A DNA stretch of 64,000 nucleotides, from contig NC_071671.1 of NCBI RefSeq assembly GCF_028554725.1, positions 55,570,501 to 55,634,500 on the forward strand, given 5' to 3'. This document shows positions 25,091-37,791 of the stretch, in pieces. The stretch is from Zeugodacus cucurbitae. Its lineage: Eukaryota; Arthropoda; Insecta; Diptera; Tephritidae. Both the position numbers and the translations under genes were made by a program. Below the pieces are notes generated by a model that had not been told where the DNA came from, did not search any database, and was given only the letters and a program-made list of their open reading frames with translations. Position 1 is the first letter of the stretch. Every line of letters starts with the position of its first letter.

Positions 25091-26737
25091 AGCAATATGT
25101 GATTCGGGTTTTCATATTATAAATGGGATGAGAATCTTAACCAAGCTTACTTTAAGGGTATATTTTAAAAATTATATATTGTAGATATTTGAACTGTTCA
25201 TGCTGTTTCGATATGGGAGCAATGATCGGAATACGCACCTTCCTAAGCTGGAACCTGATACTTCAAGTAAATATACATAGGTTAAGTTTTTTATAAGCAA
25301 GTAGCAAAAAAACTTTCAACTGAGATCAATTTCCGTCGAAGTTGATTAATAATGGTGATTTTCAAGATACCAATCATATAACCCATTGTAAGTTCATATT
25401 ATCAAAGATTTCGATTACGATTGTTTTGAGAATACATATTTATTATTATTCACCTTTGACAAATCTCCCGATTTTGCTACTTTTGCGATTGTTCTTTTGC
25501 AACTCTCTTACAAGAGAGCGAAGCTTATATTCCGAAAAAGTTGAAATTGTTGATACATATGTGGTTATTTATTGCTCATCAACTGTATTGTATGCCAATT
25601 CGCCAAACTGTCGAAAATATTAATAGACTTTGAGGCTCCTCAAATTTGTATATATTATATGTATATGTTGTATATAGACACATAAATCGTTGAATTTATC
25701 TATAATTGCCTATTTTATGAAATTTCATATAATAAAACATATAAACACATTGAAATATAAAAAAATTATGAATAATAATAAGAAATAATAATAAGTTTAT
25801 TCAATGAAAATAGCCAAAAAACAGCATGCGCATGCGCTTAAATCTGCTCGTGGTCTATCAATTGAGGCGTCAGTTGAAATATATTACTATGACATGACAG
25901 TGCATACAACAACATTTACCGCTACAAAACAGCAATCAAGCCAAGACAAAACAAAAGCATAAAAGAAAAAAAAAATTAATAATAATATTTTTTGGCGCGT
26001 ACTTCGCCATGACCTTAAATTTGAAGTATTAGTTGGTGATAGAAATTTGTTTTCATTTGCTTTGACCAGCTTTTTTCTCAACTAAATTTGCAACAATAAA
26101 TCTGCACTTGGCACTAGAGACCCACAACTATGAAATAACAATTTTTATTACTTTACAATCGCAATCGAAATTGCGTGTATTCGCAACAACTAATGTGGTG
26201 GCAATGCGTTGCATATTTGTTGTGCCTTAAAGCGTTGTTGTGGGTGAGTCGTTAAATATACGCACATTCATTCATACCAAGATATTTATATGAGTATATG
26301 TGCATGAGATTGGTTGATTTTTGATTTTCAGCAAATTTTCGGTGTGTTAATGTTAAAAAGTGTAAAAATACACAAAGAAATAATTAAGCCTGCAAATTTT
26401 TGTGGTATTTAAGTAATATATGTGTGTATGTACATGTGATATATCTTATTATCATCTACATACGTCAGTGAGATTTTATGTTTGCTCTTTTATACTACTT
26501 AATTTATTATTTAATTGTTTTATTGATTTTATAACAAGCTTAATGCTAGTATCTACACAGCTACCGAGAAGTTTGTAAAGAGGACAGTTGTAAATTATTC
26601 TGGGTATTATCCAAGTATACCATTTTAGAGTTAATTGGACGGAAGATCACGCAGAACAATCAAGGACGAAAAACTGATAACAACGATCCTGTAACTTATT
26701 GATACCTAGAGATAGTAGATAGGTCCTTTGCTTTAAA
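25091..26737. other. AT-rich spacer
   Basis: No supported gene. There is an ACA/AAT-rich tract at about 25740-25990 and a mixed-composition stretch at 26100-26280. Confidence 0.4.
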
Positions 26738-27420
26738 GGGTTATACCAGTGTAAACCGAGAAAAATTAGGCGATTTTTGTGAATTTTTTTAAAAGAAAGT
26801 ACTCGATGAATTGTTTCGAAGTTTTTTGCACATAATTAGGTATATTTTCAGCTATATTAATTTTTTTTTCGTAATATTGAAAAATAATCGAGTTATATCC
26901 CGTCTTCGGAGGTACAAAAAACAAAAGTTCTAACTACTGACATAATTCCTGCCGAATGAGTATTTGAAACAAAAACATTCTAAAAGGTTATTAAAGTCAA
27001 ATATATTTCTTATACAATGACCTACGATTTTTGATATCAAAAATAGACAAAATGGTGTAGTTGTGAAAAAATGTGTCGTTTTTTTAATGGCAAATTGACA
27101 ATTTTCAACAAATCAAAAAAATCGTAGGTCATTGTATAGTAAATATATTCAAGAATTTTCAGTTTAAATTTGAAGTCGATCGGTCAATTCTCGTTGAGTA
27201 ATGTTGTCAGCTATTTTGAGAAATATCGTTTCGAGAAAAACGCGTTTTAAGTTTCGACTATAGCGGCTTATATGTACCTGCAAGCGGTCCCTTTAAAACG
27301 GCTATAATTTGGCGATTTCTTTCTAGTAAACATTTTCAGACCATAAAACACTAGAAAATTCTCTTAAGGTCCAGATTCGGTAAAACGTTGGATGTTAAAG
27401 TAATTCGAAGCATAATTCAT
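26738..27420 (+). repeat. Dispersed repeat X-like copy with internal inverted repeat
   Basis: It opens with AAGGGTTATACCAGTGTAAA, a phrase I associate with dispersed fly repeats. It contains GAGAAAAACGCGTTTTAAGT, as in the X copies, plus the inverted repeat listed below. Ends are approximate and no coding frame is present. Confidence 0.4.
26999..27149. repeat. Long hairpin-forming inverted repeat
   Basis: The left arm (26999-27035) contains TATACAATGACCTACGATTT. The right arm (27112-27149) contains its reverse complement AAATCGTAGGTCATTGTATA. Flanking arm sequence also pairs (AATATATTT with AAATATATT), giving about 37-38 bp with only a few mismatches or bulges around a loop of about 76 bases. 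A transcript would fold into a long hairpin. Confidence 0.8.
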
Positions 27421-30400
27421 GCAATTTCGCCAAAGTTTTCATTGAACAATACTTTCTTCTATTTCAAATGGGACCGGTTGTCGACAGGAAGCCTCCGATT
27501 TATTAACCCCACTTTATAAAGAACTTTCACGTACTCAAATATGGTATCAATGAAATTATATGAGTTTTTCAGTTTGTCGGTATATGTTTATTATAAAGCT
27601 CCAAGGAAAGATATGGAATAAGTTTTTTGTTGGCAGGAGAATGTATGAGATCTAGAAATCATTAATCACTCATAATATCTTTATCAATCTTTATGTCCCC
27701 CAGAAAACAACTCAAAATAGTTATCTAGAATTTATGCTATATTTTTACGTAAAAGTGCTTTCTGAAACTGATTAATAGTTCATATTCGTTATTGTCTAAA
27801 TCTACAATAGATGGACTTGTTCTATAATTTTTGATAACATTTCTTTCTTTTTTTATATATACAATTCTTCTGTAAGTGTGTATGCCACTGAACTCCTCCT
27901 AAACGGCTGGAAATATTTAAATGAGATTTTTTGTGTGTCTTTTGGTGGATTCGAGAATTCTAGTCACAATTCGATTCATTTTAAATGGTGCATTTAATTA
28001 ATTTTAAATTTATATATTTTTATAAAACATACCAAAAATAGGTGGCGCCATTATTACTGTAAAATTGATTTGGAAAATTTGTTTGGGAAATGTTTTATTA
28101 TGTTTTATTATATTCACTACTGTCGGTGTACCAAATCTTCAATCCAATTATATATTAATTCCAATAATTTTATTATGAGTGTTTCAGTTGATACTTTATA
28201 TAATATCCTAATAGCTTGAAATATCATGTGAGACAACGTCTATCGGGTATACTTGTATTTTTATAAAACTTTTAATTCGATGAATAGAAAAATGTATACT
28301 CTATGTTCCAATATTGTCAAAATTGTATCAAATGTGATTCATATTATAGATATATGTATAATTAAGCAGCTATTTTGGTGAACCATTCTCTTTTTTTAAG
28401 CTTACAACTCACTACACTTAAGTTTCTTGGGCTTTTAGCAAATCACATGACTTGAAAATATCAAAAAATAATAATTTTGCACGCTTAACCACAGGTCATC
28501 ATGCATTTGTCTCTCCGTATAGGCATATAATATGTAGTTACTAACACAGTGCTCTGCAATAATATGCGGATTATTTATACTTTTTCTTGTTTTTGTTGCT
28601 TGTAACTAGCACTTGTGTGCACAGCAGGTGTTGAAACTTACAGGCTCAACGGCAACATTTACAAAATCAGCGCTGCCTACGAGATGGGCTTTGAAATCTA
28701 AGCTGCTACTGTTGTTGTTGTTGCCAATCGTATTAACGATGAAGTTGTTTGCGATGATTATGTGTGTTTGTAGCTAAAGTTGTGCCAGTTGAACAACATC
28801 AAACTAAGTTTTCGATCAGAGCGCGCAAGTCCAGTGCTATTGTTATTGCTATACGCTGCGTGTGCGCGCGTTTGACATGTTGTTTGTTGTTGTTAAGTTT
28901 TGCACATGCGCATTCACCGCTCACATTACAGCTTACAATTTCAATGTCATTACTTTTTGCGAAAATCACCACATCACCACTCATCCCTCCCTCGAGTCAT
29001 GCCGTTTTATTTTTTATTTTTTAATTTCTATCAACTTTATTTTTGTTGCCAGCGGCCAATCAACTGCTCAATTTTATTTATTGTTATTATTTTTACTTAA
29101 CTGTTAATGGACTTTTTCGTATCGCTGTGATATGTGTGTTGAATGAAAATGCGAAACTCTTTTATAACTATCGTTCGAAATGAAATATTAATTGGACAAA
29201 TGTGATTTTGCTGGCGGACTACTGTTTAAGCCCCCTATTGACTATTTTTAGATGCTTGCAGGTACATTGGCTTTAATTGACATTTTTTCGCACTTCTGCC
29301 ACACCATTTTTGTTTGACTTCTTTCATTTTTTTAGTTTTCTCTTGGAGTTTTTAATAAAGCTATATTTTCGGTTTGACTGTTTTAACAATTAATTTTATA
29401 AAATATTTTAGACAAATTAAATATTTATTAGTTACTGTAATCAAATAAAGAAAATAAAATAAATATTGTCAGTTTGTTTATTATTATTATATTTTCAATT
29501 TAATTCAAGTCCAAGACATTATTTTATTATAAAGTACTTTATATATCTTTTCTTTGTAGTGACCACGAATTACGGCGATTTTCATCAAAAATAAAGTTTA
29601 AACTAATGGTAAGTGAATTTTAATTATTACTACTGAATAATTATTTAAAAATATTTATTACGAAACTACCGAGGAATGTCTAACTTCTGAGGAGAGTTAA
29701 CCAAACTACGGATACTCTCAGAATTGAAAAAATTAAAGGCTTGTGAAAGATTTTGCGGGGTCTGAATATGAATCATATCTTATTAGGTGAAATAATATAC
29801 CGATTGTCCTTATATTTATTAGGTACCTTACTAGACTATTATATGGGGCATATCCCACACTAAGTTAAATTAATACATGAAATAACCATGTTTACAAATG
29901 TCAGTATTATTATATATTATTGGTGCTGGGTAAAGGTATCATCGACTCTCGCTCATTTTTGATACCGAATCACTTTATCTTAAGCGAAATTTCATTTTGT
30001 GTTCAGAACATACTGAGATTACCCTCAAATTAAGCTTTATATAAGTTATAAAGTCAATCAAAGTGATAGTTCCAGAAAGGGTTGAGGGAACGCATTGTGT
30101 GCCATTATTGTTTAGTTTTTCTATATAAAGTTAATCTAGTATTGTCGTTAGAGGATAGTTTAGACCTATTTAGACACGTTTAGATCAGAACTAAGCTGTT
30201 TCAGATTGGAAAAATTTTTTTAATCTATATTTATTTTAATCCATTTTGTTCCAATAAACTAATCATAGATATTTGACCTGGTATTGGAAGTAGGTGCAGT
30301 AGTAGTCTCATTTTCTCAATTTTTAGACAGACATTTAATGATTTTGTGTGAATGTTATTAACCATCTCATGCCCGAATTAAAATGGGCGGAGCTAACATT

Positions 30401-30535
30401 TTTTTTAGGACATATATATATTAGTCTAAACTCAAATATGAAGTGATAAAAATTTCAAAGTCCTATGTATCCTGCTTCATTAGTTACAGGATGTTGCTTA
30501 TAGGCACAAATTAGATTATTATAAATAAACTAAAC
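27421..30535. other. Spacer, mixed composition in the middle
   Basis: AT-rich flanks surround a stretch at 28600-29130 with GTTGTTGTTGTTG and several overlapping short frames on both strands. No gene is supported. Confidence 0.35.
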
Positions 30536-30850
30536 ACTTTTCTGGTCAAAAATATTTAAATAACGAGAGTTAGAAGCCGGTAAGTACAATGTTGCCTATA
30601 GGCATAACATAACATTTGACAACCGACTTTGAAAACACGGTTCTGAGAAAAAGGCGTTTAAAGTTTTGAGTAACAATAATACCTGACTTGGAGCGCACAC
30701 CTTCCAAAGACTGTATCTCCGAAACTATTATTCGAATCGACTTGAAAATTTAGGATAGTATTCTTGAGATGTTGTAGAAATTAATAAGCCAAAAATTACA
30801 TTTTTTAATCCAAGAAACCCATGTAACCCTTTAAGTAGTTTCGGACATAA
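30536..30850 (+). repeat. Dispersed repeat X-like copy
   Basis: The blocks GAGAAAAAGGCGTTTAAAGT, GACTGTATCTCCGAAACTAT, TCGACTTGAAAATTT and AACCCTTTAAG occur in the same order as in the copy at about 40205-40570. Ends are approximate and it is non-coding. Confidence 0.5.
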
Positions 30851-33473
30851 CCTCTATATGAAAATTAGTCGAGTTAATTACCCGTTTTCACCAACTACGT
30901 GTTGATGAAGACGCATAGCTCTATTAGTTTTTGAGATACACTAAGACCATAATGGATCCCGTCTCGAATATGTTGTTAAGTCATTATCTCAGCATTAATT
31001 CATTCAGAGAAATATTCAGAAACTCTTTGTACAAACACCTTTTGGCAACAAACTATTCCACCCTAACCCAAATACCACTGCGTATACGCATCATTTTTGC
31101 TTGGAATTAAATGCTGTTAGTTCCGTGACAATTTTCCTATAATTGTTCTTATATGTGCATGTCATCAAAACCACAAAGACCTAGGACTATATTGAGTCGC
31201 TTGTGACATACTTTCATATCACAACAAACTATTAAATAGCGCGGCGTAGTAAATATGAAGCGTGTACATGTTTCTGCCAGCGATAAAAGCGAGACAACAA
31301 CGAAAATCATTCACATGCTCATACGTATATTTGTTTTATCAATAAATTTACAAATGTTGATAGTAGCAAAGAGTTGTTGATGATGATGATGATGTAGCAA
31401 AGCAAAAAAAATAATAATAATTAAATGTATAGTAGGAACATGCCGGTCTTTGACAAAAGCAAGGTTGACAGAAAGTGATATGAACTTGAATTAATCTTGA
31501 TTGTATGTGCGTATATGGAGATTCTACATATTAAGGGATGTTTCGGTTAGGTCCCTTTGGCTTTTTGTAATAAAATGAGAAAGACAATCAAAATCGTGAA
31601 AAGAATCAAGAAATTGTTCAAGCAACTTAGCTATATGCAATATACATATATACACATATTTCAGCTGGAGTCAATGTACAATGAACCACGAATAGTCTAC
31701 CTTTTTAACAGAAATAACAGAAAGTAACTTTATATAACATTTCTTGTCTATTTTTTTTATTTATCGCAAATCAATGATTGCGTCATCGATAATTGACTAT
31801 ATTATTTATATCGAAAATAATTTATCACAAAATGGATTATAAAGTCACTAAAAAGGACAGAAAGAAAGAAATAAGCAACACAAATTGCAACTTGTTGCTG
31901 TTTTACGTTGTCGTAGTTGCTTCCAATTGCCTAAAGTACTCATCAACCAATTCAAGACAAGCCACTAAAATCAAAAACAAAAAATAAAACTATAATGACA
32001 ACAGCACGTGACTAACTTGCCTCACTGCCTGGCTTATACAATCTCCACACTTTTCTAGTATATTTATACTTGTATATACTTTTTTATAGCTCTATAGTAA
32101 GCCATCATGTCACTAGCTGTCGTCACACAGCTGACTGCAATGACATACGTACAATAAAAGAAAGCAAAATGGGTAAAAGATGCATTGCCAGTTATTGGTT
32201 TGGCAAAGGGAAACGTCAATCGAAATAGCAAATTATACACGATAACATACATACATATATACAAATGTGTTGAGTATACATTTTATTTCATTTCACTTTA
32301 TGCAGATAAAGTATTTTCCGTCACAAAAATAACAGCAACAGTTGCCGTTATTGTAAATATTATGGCCAAGTTGAAAGTAAAATGCCAATAAATGCAGTTT
32401 GTCATTGTATACGCAAAGTAACATTAATCGAAGCAATGAAGTCGGTAGCAATAACGGTAATAGATACCGTAATAAAAGAGATGGCGCCCAAGTTGGCTGT
32501 TATTTGCTAACAGTCACTGTTAAATGTCAATGTTAAAAGAAACGCAGCAACTTCAAGTTGGATGCCGTGGTTGTTAAACGTTTTGTGGTTTGTTTTGTTT
32601 GTAAAAAAATAATTTTCTAGTCAATAAAAATCTAAGATATTTCCCTATCAAAAGATATCAACTACCTCAACAGTAAAATTTTTATGAAATTCCAGATAAA
32701 AAATTAATTTTTAAATTTTTACATTTCGGGACAAAACCCTTAAGATTTTCTTTAGTTTGGTGCACTAGCCATTTTGCCAGATTAAAGCAGTTGCTGTTAT
32801 ATGTAACGGTACCAAAAAAAATATATTATACTTCTTCTGCCTCCATCTTCCTCCTCCCTGGATATCATGATCAACTATGTAGAGCCTTGGCATGGCGAAG
32901 CTTTTGGAAGATAAGAAAGTCGATACCCACAATTTTCCCACTTTTTTCATCTTTATACGAGTTCTCAAAATAGCTCTGTAGTCGTTGAGAGAAAAACTTT
33001 TTTGTCATAGATTGCTAATTGATCTTGTTTTTACTTTAAAAGTAAGGCAATCTTCACGATTAAAATTTCAAAAATTAACAATCTGTAGCAGAATGATTAG
33101 ATCTATGACTCTACATAGAAAAACAAGAAGAAAATCTATTTGCAATCAACACATCAAAGCTTTAACAGTATTTTCGATCGAAACTTCGAAAATTCGAAGA
33201 TACGCTACACGGCCGAAAAATGGGAAAATTTAATTAGAAATTGGAAGTATTTAACTGGAGTTATTCAGAAAAATATTAACAGATAAAACTTGAAGATTCA
33301 ACAGATCACAGAACAGATTCCAAAATCTCAATATTCACTGTTTAATCTTCCAAAATTTCTCAGTCTTAACTTCCAATTTTCTTGAACATTTAATAGTTAA
33401 TTTTCACATTTCAAACAATTTCTCTTATATTCTTGCAAGTAACTGCAAAATAGCCCACTGTTAGTTGGTCTCT
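30851..33473. other. Spacer upstream of the candidate gene start
   Basis: No gene is supported. There is a (GAT)n run at about 31377-31395. A 33-bp CCTCC/CTTCTTC-rich patch lies near 32835. Short frames are present but not convincing. Confidence 0.35.
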
Positions 33474-33479
33474 TCAGTT
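33474..33479 (+). promoter_or_regulatory. Candidate initiator (TCAGTT)
   Basis: TCAGTT matches the fly initiator consensus TCAGTY and sits where composition changes from AT-rich to a mixed, leader-like sequence running to the ATG at 35226. I see no TATA box about 30 bases upstream, and the bases at +28 to +33 do not fit a DPE well. The assignment is tentative. Confidence 0.3.
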
Positions 33480-35225
33480 ACCAACATCAACAGTGTAATA
33501 GACACAGCGCAGTCAGCGTCGACGTCGATTTGAAGCTACGCATTGCGCCAGCTGTTATGTTAGACCACTAACTAACTAACTAACTGTTTCTGCTGCTTCG
33601 CTAACGCCGACCGCTGTAAACATCACTGCTCGCTGGCCGTAAGTTGGCCGATTGCCAACCAGCTGACTTGAGTGCTTGCTGATTGTAGACCAAACTACCA
33701 ACGTCTAACAAAACCGGCTTGATTGACTGCGACTGAAGCTGACACTAACGCTAACGTCTGATGCCGGTCGCTTGACTGTTAGACTTTAACGGTGTGCTGT
33801 TGGTGCCTCTGCTGCTGCTGTTACCTGTCTGCTGCTGTTGCTGTTGGTGCGCGCCGTTTTTACGCTTCCAACCACTATATCAGCTGAAATCAACTGCAGA
33901 CTGTGTTTATTTACGCTCGAACACCGAACGTGGTAGCAACGCGAAAAACGAAAGCAACAACAAAATCACAATAAAATATTCAATTGAAATACAATTTCTT
34001 GCGATAAAAGTACAAAAAGATATAATAAAATAAAGACTCTCGTGAAATACAAATTGTTAAGTGTAGAAATTACGCGTAACTCAATTGAAAGTGCTCGCAA
34101 ACGACAAGTGATCGAACTACTACTTGGCATAGATAAGCCAAATTTGAGTTTGAAAGTAAAAACGGACAACAACAACTACATATGGTTATCAGCAGCATAG
34201 AAGGTTGTTAAAGAAAAGAAAAATTGTTTTTTGTTTCGAAAGCTGAATTAACGGTTTTTTTATTTAAAAAAATATTTTCGATATCGAAAAAATTCGAAGT
34301 CGAAAAAAACATTTCGAAATCGAAAAAAAATATTTCGAAATCGAAAAAATTAAAAAAAAATAATTAAAAAAAATAAAATTTATAAAAATACAAAACTGTA
34401 AAAAACTTTCTTTGTGCTTTTAGTGTATTTTTTTTTTATTTTGCAAATTTTGTGTGTTGGTGGATATTGCGCGCCTAAATTTTTATTTTACTCTTACAAA
34501 AACACCTACAAACAATTGTAGCGTAACACTTTGTACCACAACTTTCATTTTCTACTTAAGCATCTTATATTTGCAATCTTCTTGCTTTTTTTGTTGTTTT
34601 CCAGTGACAAATTCATTAAGAGTTAGTTGCTGGCGCACCGAATGGCCAATAAGTGTACGCCAACAACAATTATTCAAGTGAAATTGCAACAAACAATTTT
34701 GCTACTTTATTTCATTTCATTTTTCTTTTGTTGTTGTCTTCTAGCAACTTTTAACTTGGCTTTTAACAGCGCCCACTTGCACTCGCACGCGCCTGCACAT
34801 CCACCAACACACACATGCAAACACACGCTATTACATTTGTGCGCGTTGAAGCGTTGATTTAATTGTGACTTTCATTTCATTGATTGCCAACGCCGACACT
34901 TTTGCAAAGGCATTTCTTATAGCAACAACAAAGCGAATTTTCGCATAGAAAAACACACTCAAACACACACACACGCACCCATTCAACCCACATACGTTCG
35001 TAGATTTGTTATTTATTTTTGCAACACTTTAATTGCAGCCAAGTGCCATTGTGATTTTTACTAAACAGCACCAAATTAAAAAAGAAGAAAAAAAGAAAAC
35101 GAGAAAACACTTTTTTTTCGCCAAACACTATTCGCCTGGTTGCGAAAGCAAAACTTTTTTTGTCTTCCAAAACAAAATCTCAATTCGCAAAAGCACCACT
35201 TAAAAGCATAATAATAAACGCAGCA
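33476..35225 (+). other. Candidate 5' leader of a plus-strand gene
   Basis: About 1.75 kb of CTG-, CAA- and CA-rich sequence ends at the ATG at 35226. The composition is like long fly 5' UTRs. It contains (ACTA)n near 33569-33588 and several (CTG)n-like words near 33806-33845. An imperfect tandem CGAAATCGAAAAAA tract lies at about 34275-34350, and CA-rich runs near 34805-34980. A GTAAGT at 33639 could be a leader splice donor. An ATG at 34642 opens a 71-codon upstream frame with a hydrophobic stretch. That the whole stretch is one transcript is inferred. Confidence 0.4.
34275..34350. repeat. Imperfect short tandem repeat
   Basis: About four diverged units built on ATTTCGAAATCGAAAAAA follow one another, interrupted by extra A runs. 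Confidence 0.7.
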
Positions 35226-35241
35226 ATGGAGGAGAAACGCG
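35226..35241 (+). CDS. Candidate first coding exon (MEEKR...), partial
   Basis: ATG GAG GAG AAA CGC G is followed directly by GTAAGTGT, a near-perfect fly 5' splice site with GT at 35242-35243. The ATG has CAGCA before it and G at +4, a good fly initiation context. The predicted start is Met-Glu-Glu-Lys-Arg, with the intron falling after the first base of codon 6 (phase 1). The next exon is not visible in the remaining 28 kb, or is too short to recognise, which would mean a very long first intron. I cannot name the gene. The short length means the call rests on the donor, the context and the leader-like sequence before it. Confidence 0.4.
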
Positions 35242-36057
35242 GTAAGTGTATTGATTTGATTGAAGAAAAAAAAAAACATTTTTAACAAAATATTGTTAAA
35301 TGGCTATTGGGAAACACCTTACAGCAGGTCTCTCGAAAACAGTTGTTCAATATTTACTCAATGGCAATTAGATTTATGTCTTCGAAAAATATGAATTGTG
35401 TGAGTGGAAATTGAAAACAGTTGACGATTTCAGTTTCAGCTTTTCCTAACAATCGTTAAGTGTTGATAGTTATTAAATAACAATAAAAATTATTCGAAAG
35501 CACCTACTTATTATTTACAAAACTTATTTAAACTTTCTTCAATTTAATTTAACTTTTGTAAGGAAACAAAGCATAATATATTTTAAGGAGCTTTTCTATT
35601 GAAGACTCTTCAAATCAAATTTTTGGTTTACATTCGTTGAGGTACACGTTATACACAATTTGTAGACCCGGGGTCCTTAATCTAATTTACTACAGTGTTT
35701 AAGTTTTCTAGAACAATTCTTCAATTGAAATTGTATGGTCACCGATTAACACTATCAGTTCCTTAGTTGATGTTAAAATGGATTTTCATAGGTTTTTGAG
35801 GCTGTCATATAACAGAATTTTGTTAGTACAGCTTAGTACCCTTATTCTGTAGAATTTAAGGAGTTAGTATTCCTAAGACGAAAAAATTAGAATTTTCAAT
35901 AATTCTTTTTGCTATTAAATAAAGTTATTTAATAAAAGTAATAATATGGCATTATTACACCATATCTTGACTTGCTTTTACGAAAATTTTGAAAAAAACA
36001 TTATCATTTCCGAAGTTATAGCTATGTATGTATATAGTTAGCCCAGTTCAAAAAAAG
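35242..36057. other. Start of putative long intron
   Basis: AT-rich sequence after the GTAAGT donor, with no exon or element recognised. Confidence 0.35.
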
Positions 36058-36590
36058 ACCTTGTGGTGACAAACATAAGTCCTTGTAGATTCAACTAAAC
36101 TTAATTGGATATGAAAAATTAGTTTTATAAATATATAAACCTGAGCCTGATCGAAGGGTGTTTGCCTTTTTTTTTTAAATTAGCAAAATTTACGGCCTCC
36201 GGAATTTTTTTCCAGATTTTTGGGAAAAAATCAACAGTTATATGATCTGAAAAAATCGAAATTTGAGAAGAAAAAAGCAAAAAAGCTTCGAAAAGTCAGG
36301 AGTTTTATATATTCTAAAAACTGTATAAAATTCTTTAAAATCTACATAGCGGTTTTCGAGTTACAGTTATCACCAGTTAAAAAAAAAAATAGTTTGAGAA
36401 AAACGCATTTAAAGTTTCACACTAGCGTTTTGGAGCTCTTTGTTATTTGTCGAAAAACTCGAAGGGTTATTATCGGATCAACTTCAAATTTTCAGAAAAT
36501 ATTTTTAAGATATTACGCTTAACGAAGATGCAAAAAAAAAAAATTTTTTTTAATTCCTGACTACCCTTAACCCCTTAAGCGAGCTCTAGA
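36058..36590 (+). repeat. Dispersed unclassified repeat X, copy 2
   Basis: It matches 8709-9215 in order, with shared blocks CATAAGTCCTTGTAG, GCGGTTTTCGAGTTACAGTT, TTTAAAGTTTCACACTAGCG, CTCTTTGTTATTTG, GATCAACTTCAAATTTTCAG and GACTACCCTTAACCCCTTAA. The 100-residue plus-strand frame inside it is lysine- and phenylalanine-rich, is not shared with copy 1, and is not believed. Confidence 0.55.
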
Positions 36591-37266
36591 TTCTAGAATT
36601 TGTTATTATTTATAAATTAAATTGTCGTTTCTTGTTTGATTTTTTTTCTTATTTAATTTCTTTATTGTTCTTTAGTATTTAAAAAAAGTTTAAATTTCTG
36701 GTCTTTTAAGTAAATTTTTCAGTTCAGGTTCAGGTGGTCAAGTATACAATAAAAAAAATCAAAGATCGAAATTACTGATTATGAGCCTAAGGATATTAAA
36801 TACAAGTAAAAGACATACCATTTGTCTCACTCTTAAAAATATGTATTGCTTTATTGTTATTAATTAATAAAAAAATCTAAAAACAGCACATAATTGAATT
36901 AGATCGTGCTCAAAAGCTATCAACCATTTAATTTTAATAATCAAATAACAATAAATCAATGAAATTTTTGTATCTAATTTAAATTTAAATAAACAGACAT
37001 CGTGTTCAAAGCTTGCCATTTCATTTCATTACTAAAAAATAATTCCAGCCCACTTGCCTTCTTTGTTTACTTTGCTATTTAAAACAATTGCTTTTGACTT
37101 ATTTACTTTAAGCTCAAAAAGATAGAACAATTTAAAACAATAATAATTGTATAAGAATTTATACAAGAATTTTTTCTGCTTTCAATAATCCACTTCCATT
37201 ATTTGAATCATTAATCATTATTACCATTTATTTTTAAGATATCAAAGCTTGCACTAGTTTACATAT
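36591..37266. other. AT-rich spacer
   Basis: No feature recognised. Confidence 0.35.
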
Positions 37267-37791
37267 AGGGTGTCTTTTTAGAGATATTTAACTTTGATTT
37301 CAAGCAAAAGATGGAAAAATTAATGAAATGGTCAACAAATATTCTCGAGTTGACGTTTTCAGAGTTGTAAGGCTTGTTGTAAAACCCAGCTGGATAATTA
37401 CTTGAGGACATAATTAATCATAAATCGGTGAAATGTTCTATATTAATGGTAAAGTTAAGGTAATACAAAATGCCTTTGGTATATAAACCACTTAGAAAAC
37501 TTTTTCCGCTTTCCCGTGAGCCTGGATAGTCTCTGCATGATTTTTGGTACCCCAAATACACCGCTTTTACTATTTTCGGACCCGTCATGTCAGATATATT
37601 ACTCATTACTCATGCGGCAAATTAGCACATAATGAGAGTTTTAGAAACAAATTTACGAAATTTTGAACTGTTGGTCTTGTTTTTTTTAGTAGTTCTCTAT
37701 GTATGTATATCGAAAGTTAATGTCAGACATTTATATTTATTTTGATAGCTGATTTGAGAGACCTTTTTGAAATACCACTAAATTCACCCTT
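37267..37791. mobile_element. Possible TIR element
   Basis: The left end reads AGGGTGTCTTTTTAGAG and the right end, inverted, reads AAAGGGTGAATTT. Both share AGGGTG next to TA-rich flanks, as in DD41D-type elements (the rosa-like ends here are ACGGGTGATTTTTT and AAGGGTGATTTTTT). Inner TIR similarity is poor and no transposase was recognised, so this may be an old deletion derivative or coincidence. Confidence 0.25.

Noticed and set aside
33794..34033. 79-residue Leu/Cys-rich frame in the candidate leader
   Set aside because: It starts with GTG, not ATG. The Leu/Cys run is a by-product of (CTG/TGC)n repeats.
36220..36522. 100-residue Lys/Phe-rich plus-strand frame
   Set aside because: Lies in dispersed repeat X and is not shared with the other copy.
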